DNA of 64,000 nucleotides from Pseudomonas schmalbachii (GCF_017589465.1 NZ_JAELYA010000001.1:1-64000), one strand, 5' to 3'. Shown: positions 1-8,764, counted from the first letter of the stretch. Made by a program: numbers and translations. The notes: generated by a model from the sequence alone, not told the origin.

Positions 1-1730
1 GTGGCGACACCTATAACAGCGTCACCAAGACCGGCGGCACGAAGATCACCAACGTGGCCCGTGGTGAGGACGACAGCGATGCGGTGAACATGTCGCAGCT
101 CAACGAGACGAATGAAAACGTCACGAACCTGGGCGACACCATCAACAACTTCGCTGGCGACACCAGTACCACCTACATCGAGCAGTACGGTCGTGGCATC
201 CGCTATGCGCGGACCAACGACACAGGGATGCCGCAAAGCGACGCCTTCGCGACGGGCCAGGCCAGCACGGCGGTGGGTTATGCGGCCCGTTCCATCGGTG
301 CCGGCAGCCTGGCGCTCGGCGCCGGGGCGAAGGCTAACAACGAGGCCGATGTGGCGCTGGGTGCGCTCTCCACCACCGACGTGGCGGTGGCGACCACGGG
401 CACGACCATTGCCGGCAAGGAGTACGCATTTGCCGGTGGGGAGCCGGTAGCGACCGTCAGTGTCGGTAATGGCGAGCTCAAACGCACCATCACCAACGTC
501 GCCGCCGGCCGCCTGAGCGCGGACAGCACCGATGCGGTGAACGGCTCGCAGTTGTTCGCTACGAACCAGGCGATCGATACGCTGAGTTCCAATATCACCA
601 ATGTCTTCGACAACGGCACCAAGTACTTCCATGTCAAGTCGACCAAGGCTGACTCGGTTGCCAGTGGTGAGGACTCCATTGCAGTAGGCCCGAATGCCAA
701 GGCCAGTGGTAATGGCTCCGTCGCCATGGGCAATGGCGCCGAGGCTACCGGCACGGGCTCTTCGGCCATGGGTCAGGCGGCGAAGGCTGAGGGTGCAAGC
801 TCGGTGGCAATGGGTGATGGCGCCCAAGCGACCAAGGAGAAGAGCACGGCCATTGGCAGCGGTGCGAAGGCTACGGCCAAGAACGCTGTTGCTCTGGGTG
901 CCGACTCGGTAGCTGACCGCGAAAATAGCGTGTCGGTAGGCAGCGCAGGCAAGGAGCGCCAGATCACCAACGTGAAGGCTGGTGAGAAAGACACCGATGC
1001 GGTGAACGTTGCTCAGCTCAATGGACTGAAAGGCAGCGTTACCAACATCGGAGGAGATGTCACCAATATCCAGAATGGCACCGACGGTATGTTCCAGGTG
1101 AACAACACCAGCAAGCAGCCGAAGCCGAGAGCTACTGGCACGGATGCAGTTGCGGGTGGTGCTGGATCTACCGCAAGTGGCAAAAACAGCATGGCGATCG
1201 GTACCAAGGCCAATGCTGCGGGTGAAAACTCGGTGGCAATGGGTAATGGCTCCAACGCCAAGGCGAAGGACTCGGTTGCCCTTGGTGCCAACTCGGTGGC
1301 TGATCGTGCGAACACCGTTTCGGTAGGTTCTGCCGGAGCGGAGCGCCAGATCACCAACGTGATGGCTGGTAAGGAAGATACCGATGCGGTGAACGTCGCA
1401 CAGCTCAACAAGAGCATGGGTGACGTCACCAACATCGCCAACAACTACACGGATCAGCGTTACAACTCGCTGAAGCGCGACTTGGCTGAGCAGGACGACA
1501 CCTTGAGCGCCGGTATCGCTGGAGCCATGGCGATGGCCAGTCTGCCGCAACCCTATACACCGGGTGCGAGCATGGCGGCCGCAGGCCTTGGTACCTACCG
1601 TGGTCAGGGCGCTGTTTCGGTTGGCGTATCGCGCATCTCCGACAACGGCAAGTGGGTAACCAAGCTGCAGGGCAGCACCACGACCCAGGGCGACTTCGGT
1701 GTGTCGGTGGGTGTCGGCTACCAGTGGTAA
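1..1730 (+). CDS. Trimeric autotransporter adhesin (YadA/Hia-type), C-terminal part
   Basis: The frame is open from base 3, so the gene begins upstream and only the last ~575 residues are here. They show a type Vc secretion adhesin. Head repeats of the form AxGxxSxAxG occur (e.g. around 660–930 and 1150–1300). Three neck/stalk motifs of the type ITNVxxGxxxxDAVNxxQL occur (about 490–555, 960–1020, 1350–1410), and a fourth starts at the window edge. The last ~75 residues form the YadA membrane anchor, beginning near 1500 and ending in Gly-Tyr-Gln-Trp, the usual aromatic end of an outer-membrane barrel. The trimer would display the head on the cell surface for adhesion or biofilm formation. The lipoprotein just downstream fits a known accessory partner. 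The passenger's binding target cannot be read from this fragment. Confidence 0.93.
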   Translation, partial: GDTYNSVTKTGGTKITNVARGEDDSDAVNMSQLNETNENVTNLGDTINNFAGDTSTTYIEQYGRGIRYARTNDTGMPQSDAFATGQASTAVGYAARSIGAGSLALGAGAKANNEADVALGALSTTDVAVATTGTTIAGKEYAFAGGEPVATVSVGNGELKRTITNVAAGRLSADSTDAVNGSQLFATNQAIDTLSSNITNVFDNGTKYFHVKSTKADSVASGEDSIAVGPNAKASGNGSVAMGNGAEATGTGSSAMGQAAKAEGASSVAMGDGAQATKEKSTAIGSGAKATAKNAVALGADSVADRENSVSVGSAGKERQITNVKAGEKDTDAVNVAQLNGLKGSVTNIGGDVTNIQNGTDGMFQVNNTSKQPKPRATGTDAVAGGAGSTASGKNSMAIGTKANAAGENSVAMGNGSNAKAKDSVALGANSVADRANTVSVGSAGAERQITNVMAGKEDTDAVNVAQLNKSMGDVTNIANNYTDQRYNSLKRDLAEQDDTLSAGIAGAMAMASLPQPYTPGASMAAAGLGTYRGQGAVSVGVSRISDNGKWVTKLQGSTTTQGDFGVSVGVGYQW

Positions 1731-1749
1731 CCCTTCACTCCTGAGCAAA

Positions 1750-1769
1750 GGCCCGGCGCAAGCCGGGCC
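1750..1769 (+). terminator. Hairpin after the adhesin gene
   Basis: Perfect 8-bp GC-rich stem (GGCCCGGC / GCCGGGCC) with a GCAA tetraloop, followed by only two T. It may be a weak terminator or an attenuator that lowers expression of the downstream lipoprotein gene relative to the adhesin. Confidence 0.55.
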
Positions 1770-1801
1770 TTCCAACCGATCTGGAATATTTCGAGGCAAT
1801 C

Positions 1802-2608
1802 ATGTTGAAGATCACACGCACCATTGGCCAGAGCATGTTGGCCGGTTGCGCCATGGCAATGCTGGCTGCTTGCGGTACCACGGTGAGCAACGTCGATAGC
1901 GAGGGCAAGACGGATAACCCGGTATTCCTGCCCATCGAAGACGCGGGCCGCCCCGATGGCACTTATGTGAACCTGGAAAACCTGGGCAAGATTCGCGAGG
2001 GTATGACCAAGCGTCAAATCTTCGAACTTATCGGCCCGCCGCACTACTCGGAAGGCTTGGCAGGTGTGCACGAATGGGACTACGTGCTGAAGTTCCGCCA
2101 GGGCAATGGTCAGCCGGATAAGGTGTGCCAGTACAAGGTTCTGTTCGATGCCGAGATGATAGCCCGTTCGTTCTTCTTCAATCCGGAGAACTGCGCGGAG
2201 CCCGAACCGGTGGTAGCGCCAAAGGCGGCAGAACCGAAACTCAAGGAAATCTCTCTCTCCGCCGATGCCACCTTTAGCTTCGACAGCGCGGAACTGCGGC
2301 CAAAGGGAAGGGCGGAGCTGAGTCGTCTGGCTCATGAGCTGAATCAAACGGATCCGGTACCGGTAGTCGGTATCGTCGGCCACACCGACCGTTTTGGAGA
2401 CCATTCGCACAACCTGGAACTCTCGTGGAAGCGGGCCTACGCAGTGCGGTCGTACCTGATCCAGCAGGGTGTGCCGGCATCATTGATCAGCGTCGACGGC
2501 CGTGGGTCGACAGAACCGCTGGTTGAGTGCCCCGGCAAGAAATCCCCTGCGGTAATCGAGTGTCTGGCACCGAATCGTCGCACCAGTATTCACATTCTTG
2601 TCAACTAA
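1802..2608 (+). CDS. OmpA-family lipoprotein with BamE/OmlA-like domain (TpgA-like)
   Basis: 268 residues. The N-terminus has a lipoprotein signal with the lipobox L-A-A-C, lipidated Cys at residue 24. Residues ~50–120 resemble the SmpA/OmlA (BamE) fold, including the 'G..k..i..liG.P' pattern. Residues ~150–265 are an OmpA C-terminal peptidoglycan-binding domain with the GHTD motif and the NxxLSxxRA-type helix (here NLELSWKRA). This two-domain layout beside a trimeric autotransporter matches TpgA of Acinetobacter, which helps place and anchor the adhesin Ata. By analogy this protein should tether or stabilise the adhesin next to it. The 71-base spacing and same strand suggest coexpression. 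Domain calls are firm; the partner role is inferred from context. Confidence 0.85.
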   Translation: MLKITRTIGQSMLAGCAMAMLAACGTTVSNVDSEGKTDNPVFLPIEDAGRPDGTYVNLENLGKIREGMTKRQIFELIGPPHYSEGLAGVHEWDYVLKFRQGNGQPDKVCQYKVLFDAEMIARSFFFNPENCAEPEPVVAPKAAEPKLKEISLSADATFSFDSAELRPKGRAELSRLAHELNQTDPVPVVGIVGHTDRFGDHSHNLELSWKRAYAVRSYLIQQGVPASLISVDGRGSTEPLVECPGKKSPAVIECLAPNRRTSIHILVN

Positions 2609-2617
2609 CTCTCAAGA

Positions 2618-2639
2618 AGGCGGTGGCTTGCCACCGCCT
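2618..2639 (+). terminator. Hairpin after the TpgA-like gene
   Basis: A 10-bp perfect inverted repeat (AGGCGGTGGC / GCCACCGCCT) starts 9 bases past the stop codon. The T-tract is poor, so it is a probable but not strong terminator. Confidence 0.55.
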
Positions 2640-2796
2640 CTCATGCTGATAACCACCGACTGATTGAACTGGATCAGAGTCCGGTCCAGCCAATTCTTGA
2701 ACATGATTCGCTTACACACATGGAGGAAGCCCGGCTTTACGTTGGCTTGGGTCGTTTGTGTGGGCAATTGCCTGATAATTTCGTAGGTACCTTAAG

Positions 2797-3705
2797 ATGA
2801 ATACCAAGCCTCTATTTGCTGCTGTTCTCCTCGGACTGCTGACCTTGACCGGTTGCAATGGCAACCAGTCATCGGATGCCAGCAGCGCCCCCTCTCAACC
2901 TAACTGGCTGAGCACTCCTGCATTACCCATTATTCAGGATGCAGTGTTTTCGCTAACCCCCACTTTCAATGGCCAACGCAACCCTCTGCTCATGGAACAG
3001 GTATGCGGCTTGGCTAGTGGCGAACTCAAACAGGAACAGGTGAACGCCTTCCTGTCGCAACGGAACGTCGATGTGACAAAAGTGCCGAAGCAGGGGGACG
3101 CGCTCTCGCTTCTGGTGAATGGCGATAAGGCATCCCAGGCCACTGCATGCGCTGCACATCTGGCTACCACAGTGCTCACCACGGTGGACGCTGGGGAGTT
3201 TCTGCAAAGTGTCGTTCCCGCAAGTGGTACCAACGGCCAAAGCAATAACACTTCCGCCAGCAAACCGGCTGAGCCCACCCTGCAGATCGATAACGCTCGT
3301 CTGGGCCAACTGTTGCCAATCAAATTGGCCGAAGCTCGCGTAAATGCCGAGGTTTTCGCACTGATCGCAGCGGAGCTGCAACGCCGTCCCGGGCTCACGG
3401 TTTCGGAATATCACAAGCAGGCGGTGGAGCTATTTGCGCGCCTTGCCCCTGTCTACCTGGAACGCATCAAAGCCCAATTGCCACCAGCCGGTACGAACTA
3501 CGCGTTGGTACAGCTTGATGGTCAACGCTTTGCCTTCACCAGTTCGACAGGGAACTTGTTCGAATACACCAGTGAGGGTTTGGTCCTGCGGCAGAACGGA
3601 ATTACCTGGTACGGGCAAGGCAAACTTCTGGGACAGGAATACCCTCTGAAGGTTGCCTATTTCCCCAGTTCTGTAAACAAACTCCTGGCTCCAAAGAAGA
3701 AGTGA
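2797..3705 (+). CDS. Predicted outer-membrane lipoprotein, function unknown
   Basis: 302 residues with a clean lipoprotein signal: Lys near the start, a Leu-rich core and the lipobox L-T-G-C with Cys20. A Ser/Asn/Pro-rich linker follows. The remainder has no motif I recognise: a helical middle part, a Ser/Asn-rich insert near residues 145–160, and a C-terminal segment with several aromatic residues and Lys-Lys-Lys at the end. It lies 188 bases after the TpgA-like gene and has its own strong terminator, so it is probably a separate transcription unit. Placement beside the adhesin pair suggests an envelope role, but that is only context. Confidence 0.7.
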   Translation: MNTKPLFAAVLLGLLTLTGCNGNQSSDASSAPSQPNWLSTPALPIIQDAVFSLTPTFNGQRNPLLMEQVCGLASGELKQEQVNAFLSQRNVDVTKVPKQGDALSLLVNGDKASQATACAAHLATTVLTTVDAGEFLQSVVPASGTNGQSNNTSASKPAEPTLQIDNARLGQLLPIKLAEARVNAEVFALIAAELQRRPGLTVSEYHKQAVELFARLAPVYLERIKAQLPPAGTNYALVQLDGQRFAFTSSTGNLFEYTSEGLVLRQNGITWYGQGKLLGQEYPLKVAYFPSSVNKLLAPKKK

Positions 3706-3761
3706 TACCTATGGTCATACCTCCCAAGGCTATAGGGCGATCATGACCAGGTTGTTGAATC

Positions 3762-3798
3762 TGATGCGGGGCGCCTGACCCGCATCATTCTCTTTGCT
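3762..3798 (+). terminator. Rho-independent terminator
   Basis: 9-bp stem TGATGCGGG / CCCGCATCA with an 8-base loop, then a T-rich stretch ending TTTT. It separates the lipoprotein gene from the immunity-like array that starts at 3858. Confidence 0.7.
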
Positions 3799-3857
3799 CC
3801 TTTTACTGAGCCAGAGCGGCCCGGACTTTTTCCAGCTTCGGCAAAAGGGACACATCA

Positions 3858-4712
3858 ATGTTGGCAGCTGAAATTCGCCGAAATATCGAAGTGTTCCGTT
3901 TCGCGGCCCGCAAGCGGCGGCTTACCGGCAAGTGGGGTGCAACCGAATCGATCCGCTTGAATATTTCCCCACCAGCAAGCGAAGCACAGATTCGTGCGGT
4001 GGAGGAGTCGATCGGTGAAACGCTACCGCCGACACTACGTCGGTTCTACGGCACATTCTCGGCTGCCATCGACATTTTCTGGCTCATGCCTGGGCGTGAA
4101 ACATATACGCCCGAAGGGGTGACGATAATTGAGTTCGACACTCTCCCTCCGCCTCTTCTTCAACATGAGTTGAGAGTCTTCGACTGGAGCCCACCGATCC
4201 CCCAGCCGGCGGTGATAGGTGGCCAGATGAGATTTTCCTTGCATGACACGGTTAGCGAACTGGCCAATACGCGCGCCAGGAGCGAGAGCTTTCGGGACTG
4301 CGTGACCTACTACCGGGATATATGTCCCGATGACTATTTGCAGCAACATTACCTGCTTCTGGCGCAATGGTGGGAGCGCGGTTTCCCGCTGGGCCAGGAC
4401 GGTGGCGGCAACGTCTTTGCAATCGATTCGGAAGACGAAAAAGGCCGTCTGCTCTGGCTTCAACATGACGGGGTCGATCTCGGCGGGTTCATCGAGCACG
4501 AACTGATGGACTTCATGCTTATTCAAAGCCGCTTGGGTTTTCCCGGCTTCAACGAAATCGAGCCGGTCTTTGCCGGATCAACCAAAGAACCTGGCGACCG
4601 GGAGCAGCGTTACCTGCTGGAACATCCGGATGCTGCCCAGCCATTCAGTCACCGACTTGACGATAGTTGCGAGGCCGTGCGTGTCTGGCGAGATTGGCTC
4701 GGAATGTCATGA
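3858..4712 (+). CDS. SUKH (SMI1/KNR4) family immunity-like protein
   Basis: 284 residues, start ATG preceded by an AGGG-type site. Residues ~38–75 carry the SUKH opening pattern (helix with 'ppAseaqIraVEesIGetLPptLrrFY') typical of SMI1/KNR4 proteins, which bind and neutralise secreted polymorphic toxins. The later part keeps the family's Gly-Asn-x-x-x-x-x-Asp stretch (GGGNVFAIDSED, near residue 180). It is the first gene of a thirteen-gene same-strand run whose members look like immunity or immunity-associated proteins. It would act in the cytoplasm on an incoming toxin. Which toxin cannot be told, because no toxin gene is in the window. Confidence 0.78.
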   Translation: MLAAEIRRNIEVFRFAARKRRLTGKWGATESIRLNISPPASEAQIRAVEESIGETLPPTLRRFYGTFSAAIDIFWLMPGRETYTPEGVTIIEFDTLPPPLLQHELRVFDWSPPIPQPAVIGGQMRFSLHDTVSELANTRARSESFRDCVTYYRDICPDDYLQQHYLLLAQWWERGFPLGQDGGGNVFAIDSEDEKGRLLWLQHDGVDLGGFIEHELMDFMLIQSRLGFPGFNEIEPVFAGSTKEPGDREQRYLLEHPDAAQPFSHRLDDSCEAVRVWRDWLGMS

Positions 4713-4769
4713 CTCATTGACTTCTCTCCGATATCGCTTGATTTGGTCAAGAGTTCAGGAGTCAACACG

Positions 4770-5729
4770 ATGATAGAACCAGACTTCACAAGAACAAGCT
4801 CAGAAGCAACTCTCACCCCGCTTCGGGCATACGACATCGATGTTCTTGACCAATCTGTGCATGAAGATGGATGCCGCGGGCATGGTTGGTGTTTCGGCCT
4901 GCCGCCTGGTATCTCACATGAGCAATGGCCGCTGAACCCGAACAATGGTTATCCGTTGATGCATGGGTTCACCGTGTTGTTGCCAGAGGACTATCGTTGC
5001 CATGGGCCAGACATGGTTGCCTTGAGCTTTTTCAGCGTTGCTCCGGACCATTCTGAGCTCCATGCCATTTGCACTGCCAGGGAGCAGAAGCGTCCCTCTG
5101 CCGGTCCAGATCCCCTTGGCTTTGAGGGGGGCGCCCGTACCGAACATCCGCGACTATTCCGCCTGACCGACCGCGCCTGGCCGGATGACCCCTATGCAAT
5201 CATCCTGTTGACGCAAGCGGAGTTCGACGGGCCGTTCTGCAGACCTCCACGACCATACTGCAATCCGTATCAGAAACAGAGCTGCGTACCCGAGCCTGCA
5301 TGGCTCAGTGAAGGAGCTGCCTGGGCCTACTCAAGGGCCAACCCCTATTCAAGTTTGGGCCAGTTAACTGAAGCGGAAGGGGATCTGGCGTTCAACCGAT
5401 CCATTCGTTGGACACCCCGCGTCAAGGATCCAAATGTTGGAAAAGTGCCGCGAGAATACTACGGCGACTCGGTACCGGGTGCGGATTCTTATTTGCAGCC
5501 ATTCTATTGGCAGGACGACATCATAGATGTCGAACACTATCGTGTGCATGGCTGGGCTAAAGATCACAAGCCAGATCACATTGGGGGAACCATGTATCCG
5601 GAGAAGGGTATTCCTGATGGTTTCGGACCGTACTATATCGAATTCAATGAAACATTTGGAGGCTACAACTTTGGCCGTGGTATCGCTCAGCTAGATTTTC
5701 AGAATATGCGCTTTGATTGGGCATGCTGA
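4770..5729 (+). CDS. Immunity-array protein, DUF1963-like opening
   Basis: 319 residues from ATG 4770, chosen over an upstream TTG because AGGAG sits 8 bases before it. No signal peptide or membrane segment. Residues ~35–90 (GLPPGIS…WPLNPNNGYPLMHGF) recall the opening of DUF1963/YwqG-type proteins, several of which lie beside polymorphic toxin or type VI loci. The C-terminal 100 residues are rich in Tyr, Trp, Asp and Gly and unfamiliar. The family call is weak; the context (57 bases after a SUKH gene, 60 before a DUF805 gene, all on one strand) supports an accessory or immunity role. The product could equally be a cytoplasmic protein of unrelated function. Confidence 0.6.
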   Translation: MIEPDFTRTSSEATLTPLRAYDIDVLDQSVHEDGCRGHGWCFGLPPGISHEQWPLNPNNGYPLMHGFTVLLPEDYRCHGPDMVALSFFSVAPDHSELHAICTAREQKRPSAGPDPLGFEGGARTEHPRLFRLTDRAWPDDPYAIILLTQAEFDGPFCRPPRPYCNPYQKQSCVPEPAWLSEGAAWAYSRANPYSSLGQLTEAEGDLAFNRSIRWTPRVKDPNVGKVPREYYGDSVPGADSYLQPFYWQDDIIDVEHYRVHGWAKDHKPDHIGGTMYPEKGIPDGFGPYYIEFNETFGGYNFGRGIAQLDFQNMRFDWAC

Positions 5730-5789
5730 TAGTTGATAAAAGATTGCATGTTGTTTTGTTGGTGGCATCTGATTTGAGGAGTCTTCATT

Positions 5790-6116
5790 ATGAATATCGT
5801 TGGCTTGTTTGTAAATCCGAATGGTAGGGTGGGGCGCTTACCTTACGCTCTTGCACTAGGCGTTCTGTACACGACGTTCTTTGTTTTCTTCATTGCGACA
5901 GATATCCAGGTATTCCTCCTTGAACACGGCCTCGGTGCTGTTCGAGTGCTCCCTTTGGTCTTCATAGGCTGGGGATGCGTCATATTATTCATCAAGCGTA
6001 TGCGCGACAGTGGCCGGTCTCCCTGGATAGCCTTGTTGCTACTTATCCCAGGAGTGAGTGTCATCCTGCTTGTCTTTGCAGCCTTCTTGCCAAGTAAGGT
6101 TGTTGAAGTTTCGTGA
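5790..6116 (+). CDS. DUF805-type small membrane protein
   Basis: 108 residues with three hydrophobic segments. The conserved motif RMRDSGRSPW lies between segments 2 and 3, the hallmark of DUF805 (YhaH-like) inner-membrane proteins of unknown function. The N-terminus 'NPNGRVGRLPYA' also fits the family's xGRxxRxxyW-type start. It lies inside the immunity-like array and has short spacing to both neighbours. In such arrays membrane members may protect against pore-forming or periplasmic toxins, but nothing in the sequence proves that here. Confidence 0.75.
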   Translation: MNIVGLFVNPNGRVGRLPYALALGVLYTTFFVFFIATDIQVFLLEHGLGAVRVLPLVFIGWGCVILFIKRMRDSGRSPWIALLLLIPGVSVILLVFAAFLPSKVVEVS

Positions 6117-6152
6117 ACTTGTTTTTGACTGTTCAGAGTTGGAGGAGGGTAC

Positions 6153-6341
6153 ATGACGGAATCGATTTTTGCATGGGCGCCATTGGGGCTATTTATTTTA
6201 CTTTACATTGTCTCGAATTATTTTATGACTAAGAAATATTCAAGCCTTGTCGAGGAAAGCATAGAGGTTGCGCGTGAAAACACGGAAGTCATTCGGGAGT
6301 TGACGCGTGAATTGGAAAAAATACAGAAATACAAGGATTAA
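6153..6341 (+). CDS. Small membrane-anchored coiled-coil protein
   Basis: 62 residues: one transmembrane helix (about residues 8–25) followed by a charged, Glu/Arg-rich helix (residues 32–58) with heptad-like spacing. It has an upstream GGAGG site (near 6141) and lies 36 bases after the DUF805 gene, so the two membrane proteins are probably cotranslated from one message. Base composition is lower in GC than the flanking chromosome. Function unknown; it could be the membrane partner of its neighbour or an immunity protein against a membrane-targeting toxin. Confidence 0.6.
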   Translation: MTESIFAWAPLGLFILLYIVSNYFMTKKYSSLVEESIEVARENTEVIRELTRELEKIQKYKD

Positions 6342-6383
6342 TAGGTTTTAATTTTGTGCGGCAGATTATTGCTTGAGGTTTTC

Positions 6384-6425
6384 ATGTGTCAGGGTTTTTA
6401 TATATCTCAAGGTACTTGCAAATGA
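6384..6425 (+). pseudogene. Remnant start of a SUKH-type gene
   Basis: ATG TGT CAG begins a 13-codon frame that stops at a TGA overlapping the next gene's ATG. The stretch with its upstream TGAGGT resembles the leader and first codons of the gene at 7146 (both start Met-Cys-Gln and keep a similar T-rich pattern). It looks like a duplicated 5' end left by recombination inside the array. The similarity is short, so chance cannot be excluded. Confidence 0.35.
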
Positions 6426-7078
6426 CTAGAATTCTCCGATTGAAAGATCTTGAATTTTCCATTGATTACGCCGAACTCACAGGTTATCTCGATGGTGCTG
6501 CTGAATATGATGGCGCAGGCTGCGCCAACAGTTGGTACCTGGAGGTGAAGGGCGAGGGGAAGTTATTTGGTGATGACCAAATATCTCAGACACTGAGTCC
6601 ACGCTTTTACTGGTCTCTGCCAATAAATATCGATGATTGGCGAAAGCTGGAGGGAGTCCGCCTCAGCTTTGATCTTGAGACTGACGATGATGAAGACGAC
6701 GCGCCATTTCTCTATCTGTGCGCGCACTTGGAGTTGCCAAGAACGGAATTACATCTGGGGCGGCGGCAAGCCAATGCTTTTTCGTTGCATTGGAGCGGTT
6801 TGGCGGACGCAAACTGGGATGAGCAATATGGAGACTCGATGCCATTCAGCATGGAGTTCCCGATAGAGTTCACCAATCAGGAAGTCTGTTTCTGGCAGGT
6901 CGGTGACGATGAAATCCAGAATGACGAATACGTGGAAACCATGGCGCGTGAAATAATGAAAACACGTGGCTTATCTGACGAAGCGCTGCGTTTCTCGCAC
7001 TGGAAACGAATGCGGAACGAGTCGGACGATTACCATTACCGTTGGATTCGCGCGATGTTTCTACCAATGGCCGAATAG
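6422..7078 (+). CDS. Immunity-array protein, unknown family
   Basis: 218 residues from ATG 6422 (AAGGT 8 bases upstream). A GTG at 6386 with GAGG before it would add 12 residues and cannot be ruled out. No signal peptide or membrane helix. The protein is very acidic, with a run of Asp/Glu near residue 90 and many Trp and Tyr residues, and looks like a compact beta-rich fold, as many toxin-neutralising proteins do. I do not recognise a named domain. Its only functional hint is its place between small membrane proteins and a double SUKH protein. Confidence 0.6.
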   Translation: MTRILRLKDLEFSIDYAELTGYLDGAAEYDGAGCANSWYLEVKGEGKLFGDDQISQTLSPRFYWSLPINIDDWRKLEGVRLSFDLETDDDEDDAPFLYLCAHLELPRTELHLGRRQANAFSLHWSGLADANWDEQYGDSMPFSMEFPIEFTNQEVCFWQVGDDEIQNDEYVETMAREIMKTRGLSDEALRFSHWKRMRNESDDYHYRWIRAMFLPMAE

Positions 7079-7145
7079 CTAAATTTGGCGGGCGCACGCG
7101 GTCAGAATATAGATGACAGTAGTTCCTTACTGAGGTGGCATTTTT

Positions 7146-8273
7146 ATGTGTCAGTGGCTTATTTATGGAAAGTCTCCCAGCCTGGACACTCTCTGGGATG
7201 AAGAGCTTAACGTTGGTCGTTCGCCCGCCACAATCGAAGCCATCATGGCATTGGAGTTCCGTCTACAAATCGTCTTGCCAGATTGGCTGCGCCAACTTTA
7301 TTCGCGCTATGACGGCGGCGCTGTGCGCATGGCGCGAGGTGCTTCGCTGCAGGAGCCGGAAAACTGGCTCAAAGCGGACTGGCTGATACCACGTGGGCGT
7401 CTGTTCTCTATCGGGGAGATCTTTTCGTTCGCGGAACTGCGCCTGCTCGAGGATTACAAAGATGATGCCTTCTCCACAATAGCCGCGGATGACAGTCGCC
7501 TTATCGCAATTGCGATGGACGAAGGAACTACAACCTTATGCCTGGACTATTCCGATTCGAAGCACGCCGTAACGCCTCGGATCGTCTTGACGGATCAGCG
7601 CAGGCGTCTACGCGTGTTTGACGACGTCAAAGGGTTTCTCGCGGAACTGGTTGATGCCCAATACTGGAACTCGGCGCTGGAGAGTCACCATGGTCCCGAT
7701 CCCGACCCGGATATGCCTTGGAATGCAATAAATTGGGAGCCGGAAGCGGCCAGCATAGAGAATTTCTTCACTGGGGCAGGGTTCTGGAGCGGCGCCTCTG
7801 ACGCGCCTGCGTCAGAAGAATTGATTAGCGCCACTGAAAACCGTTTGGGCGTGCAGTTGCCAGCCTTGTTGAAAAAATTGTATCGCCATCAGGATGGTGG
7901 TTATACGGATTTCAAACTGGTTCCCTTATTCCGCAAACCTTCCAGACACCGGCATAGTTGGGAGTCTGCCATTATCGACAGGTGTCTCTATGGCACGAAG
8001 TATCTGGAGACACTTGCAGAAGTAGCATCTGGCTTCGACGATAATGAATACCCCCGTAGCTTCTATCGAATGCATGCGCATTGCGAGTGGCTGGTGGTCC
8101 TCTGTAGTCATGGTCTTGATTGGATGCTCTGCCTCGACTACCGGAGAAATGGTCCAAACCAGGAACCTGAAGTCGTCCTCTTTCAAACATTTGACCGCGA
8201 GTTGGAGCCACTGTACCGCGCGCGTAATTTCAATCAGTTCTTCGGTGATTTACGTCGTGATGCGTACGAGTAA
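7146..8273 (+). CDS. Two-domain SUKH (SMI1/KNR4) immunity-like protein
   Basis: 375 residues containing two SUKH-like units. The first (about 28–175) has 'IEAIMALEFRLQIVLPDWLRQLYSRYDGG'-type features and a Leu-Cys-Leu-Asp-Tyr-Ser strand. The second (about 218–370) repeats the pattern: 'LISATENRLGVQLPALLKKLYRHQDGG' followed by Met-Leu-Cys-Leu-Asp-Tyr. The matching helix–LP–LY–(D/Q)GG core and the xLCLDY strand in both halves argue for internal duplication. SUKH proteins bind toxin domains in the cytoplasm; a double unit could neutralise two toxins or form an intramolecular dimer. Only 8 bases separate it from the next gene, so the two are cotranslated. Confidence 0.8.
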   Translation: MCQWLIYGKSPSLDTLWDEELNVGRSPATIEAIMALEFRLQIVLPDWLRQLYSRYDGGAVRMARGASLQEPENWLKADWLIPRGRLFSIGEIFSFAELRLLEDYKDDAFSTIAADDSRLIAIAMDEGTTTLCLDYSDSKHAVTPRIVLTDQRRRLRVFDDVKGFLAELVDAQYWNSALESHHGPDPDPDMPWNAINWEPEAASIENFFTGAGFWSGASDAPASEELISATENRLGVQLPALLKKLYRHQDGGYTDFKLVPLFRKPSRHRHSWESAIIDRCLYGTKYLETLAEVASGFDDNEYPRSFYRMHAHCEWLVVLCSHGLDWMLCLDYRRNGPNQEPEVVLFQTFDRELEPLYRARNFNQFFGDLRRDAYE

Positions 8274-8281
8274 GGGTGAAT

Positions 8282-8764
8282 ATGAGCATCAAACCACTGA
8301 GGGATATATGGGTTCTCATTATGGAAATCACAATCAAGGTGATTAGATACTTACTTATATTCATTGTTGCCACGGCAATAGCCATTGCTGGCCTGATCGC
8401 CTGGGGCGATAGGTGGGGGGATGGTGTCGAACGCGGAAGTTGGAGGGCATTTGGAATGCCCGACGTGTTGAATGGCTTTCCCGCGTATGACCCGTGTGGC
8501 CCGGTGACACAACGTTATAAGGGCAGAGATGGCGAGCGGTGGCCTGCCTTCGGGGTTTCATATTGTTCTGCCATGTCCGCGCCAGAGTTGCTCAGCCAAT
8601 ATCGATCCTATATGGACGTTATGGGATGCGAAACTATTTTGGATGAGATCTCATCCATTCTCGGCGCACAATGCCCTAAAGCTTATATGTATGATGTCGT
8701 CATAGGGGTGAAAGATGACGGGCGATACAAAAGAGTGAATGTGGATTGGTTTGGAGAAGATTGA
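8282..8764 (+). CDS. Membrane-anchored immunity-array protein
   Basis: 160 residues from ATG 8282 (an in-frame GTG lies 6 bases upstream; AAGGG precedes). One transmembrane helix at about residues 20–40 is followed by a ~115-residue domain that would face the periplasm, with four to five Cys residues that could form disulfides (e.g. in PYDPCGPV, SYCSAM, MGCET, GAQCPK). This layout, an anchor plus a small Cys-bearing periplasmic domain, suits an immunity protein against a periplasm-acting toxin, but I do not recognise the family. It follows the double SUKH gene by 8 bases. Confidence 0.62.
   Translation: MSIKPLRDIWVLIMEITIKVIRYLLIFIVATAIAIAGLIAWGDRWGDGVERGSWRAFGMPDVLNGFPAYDPCGPVTQRYKGRDGERWPAFGVSYCSAMSAPELLSQYRSYMDVMGCETILDEISSILGAQCPKAYMYDVVIGVKDDGRYKRVNVDWFGED

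Noticed and set aside
1750-2639. The hairpins here as riboswitches
   Set aside because: They are short perfect stems just past stop codons, with no conserved aptamer-like structure. Termination or transcript stabilisation explains them.
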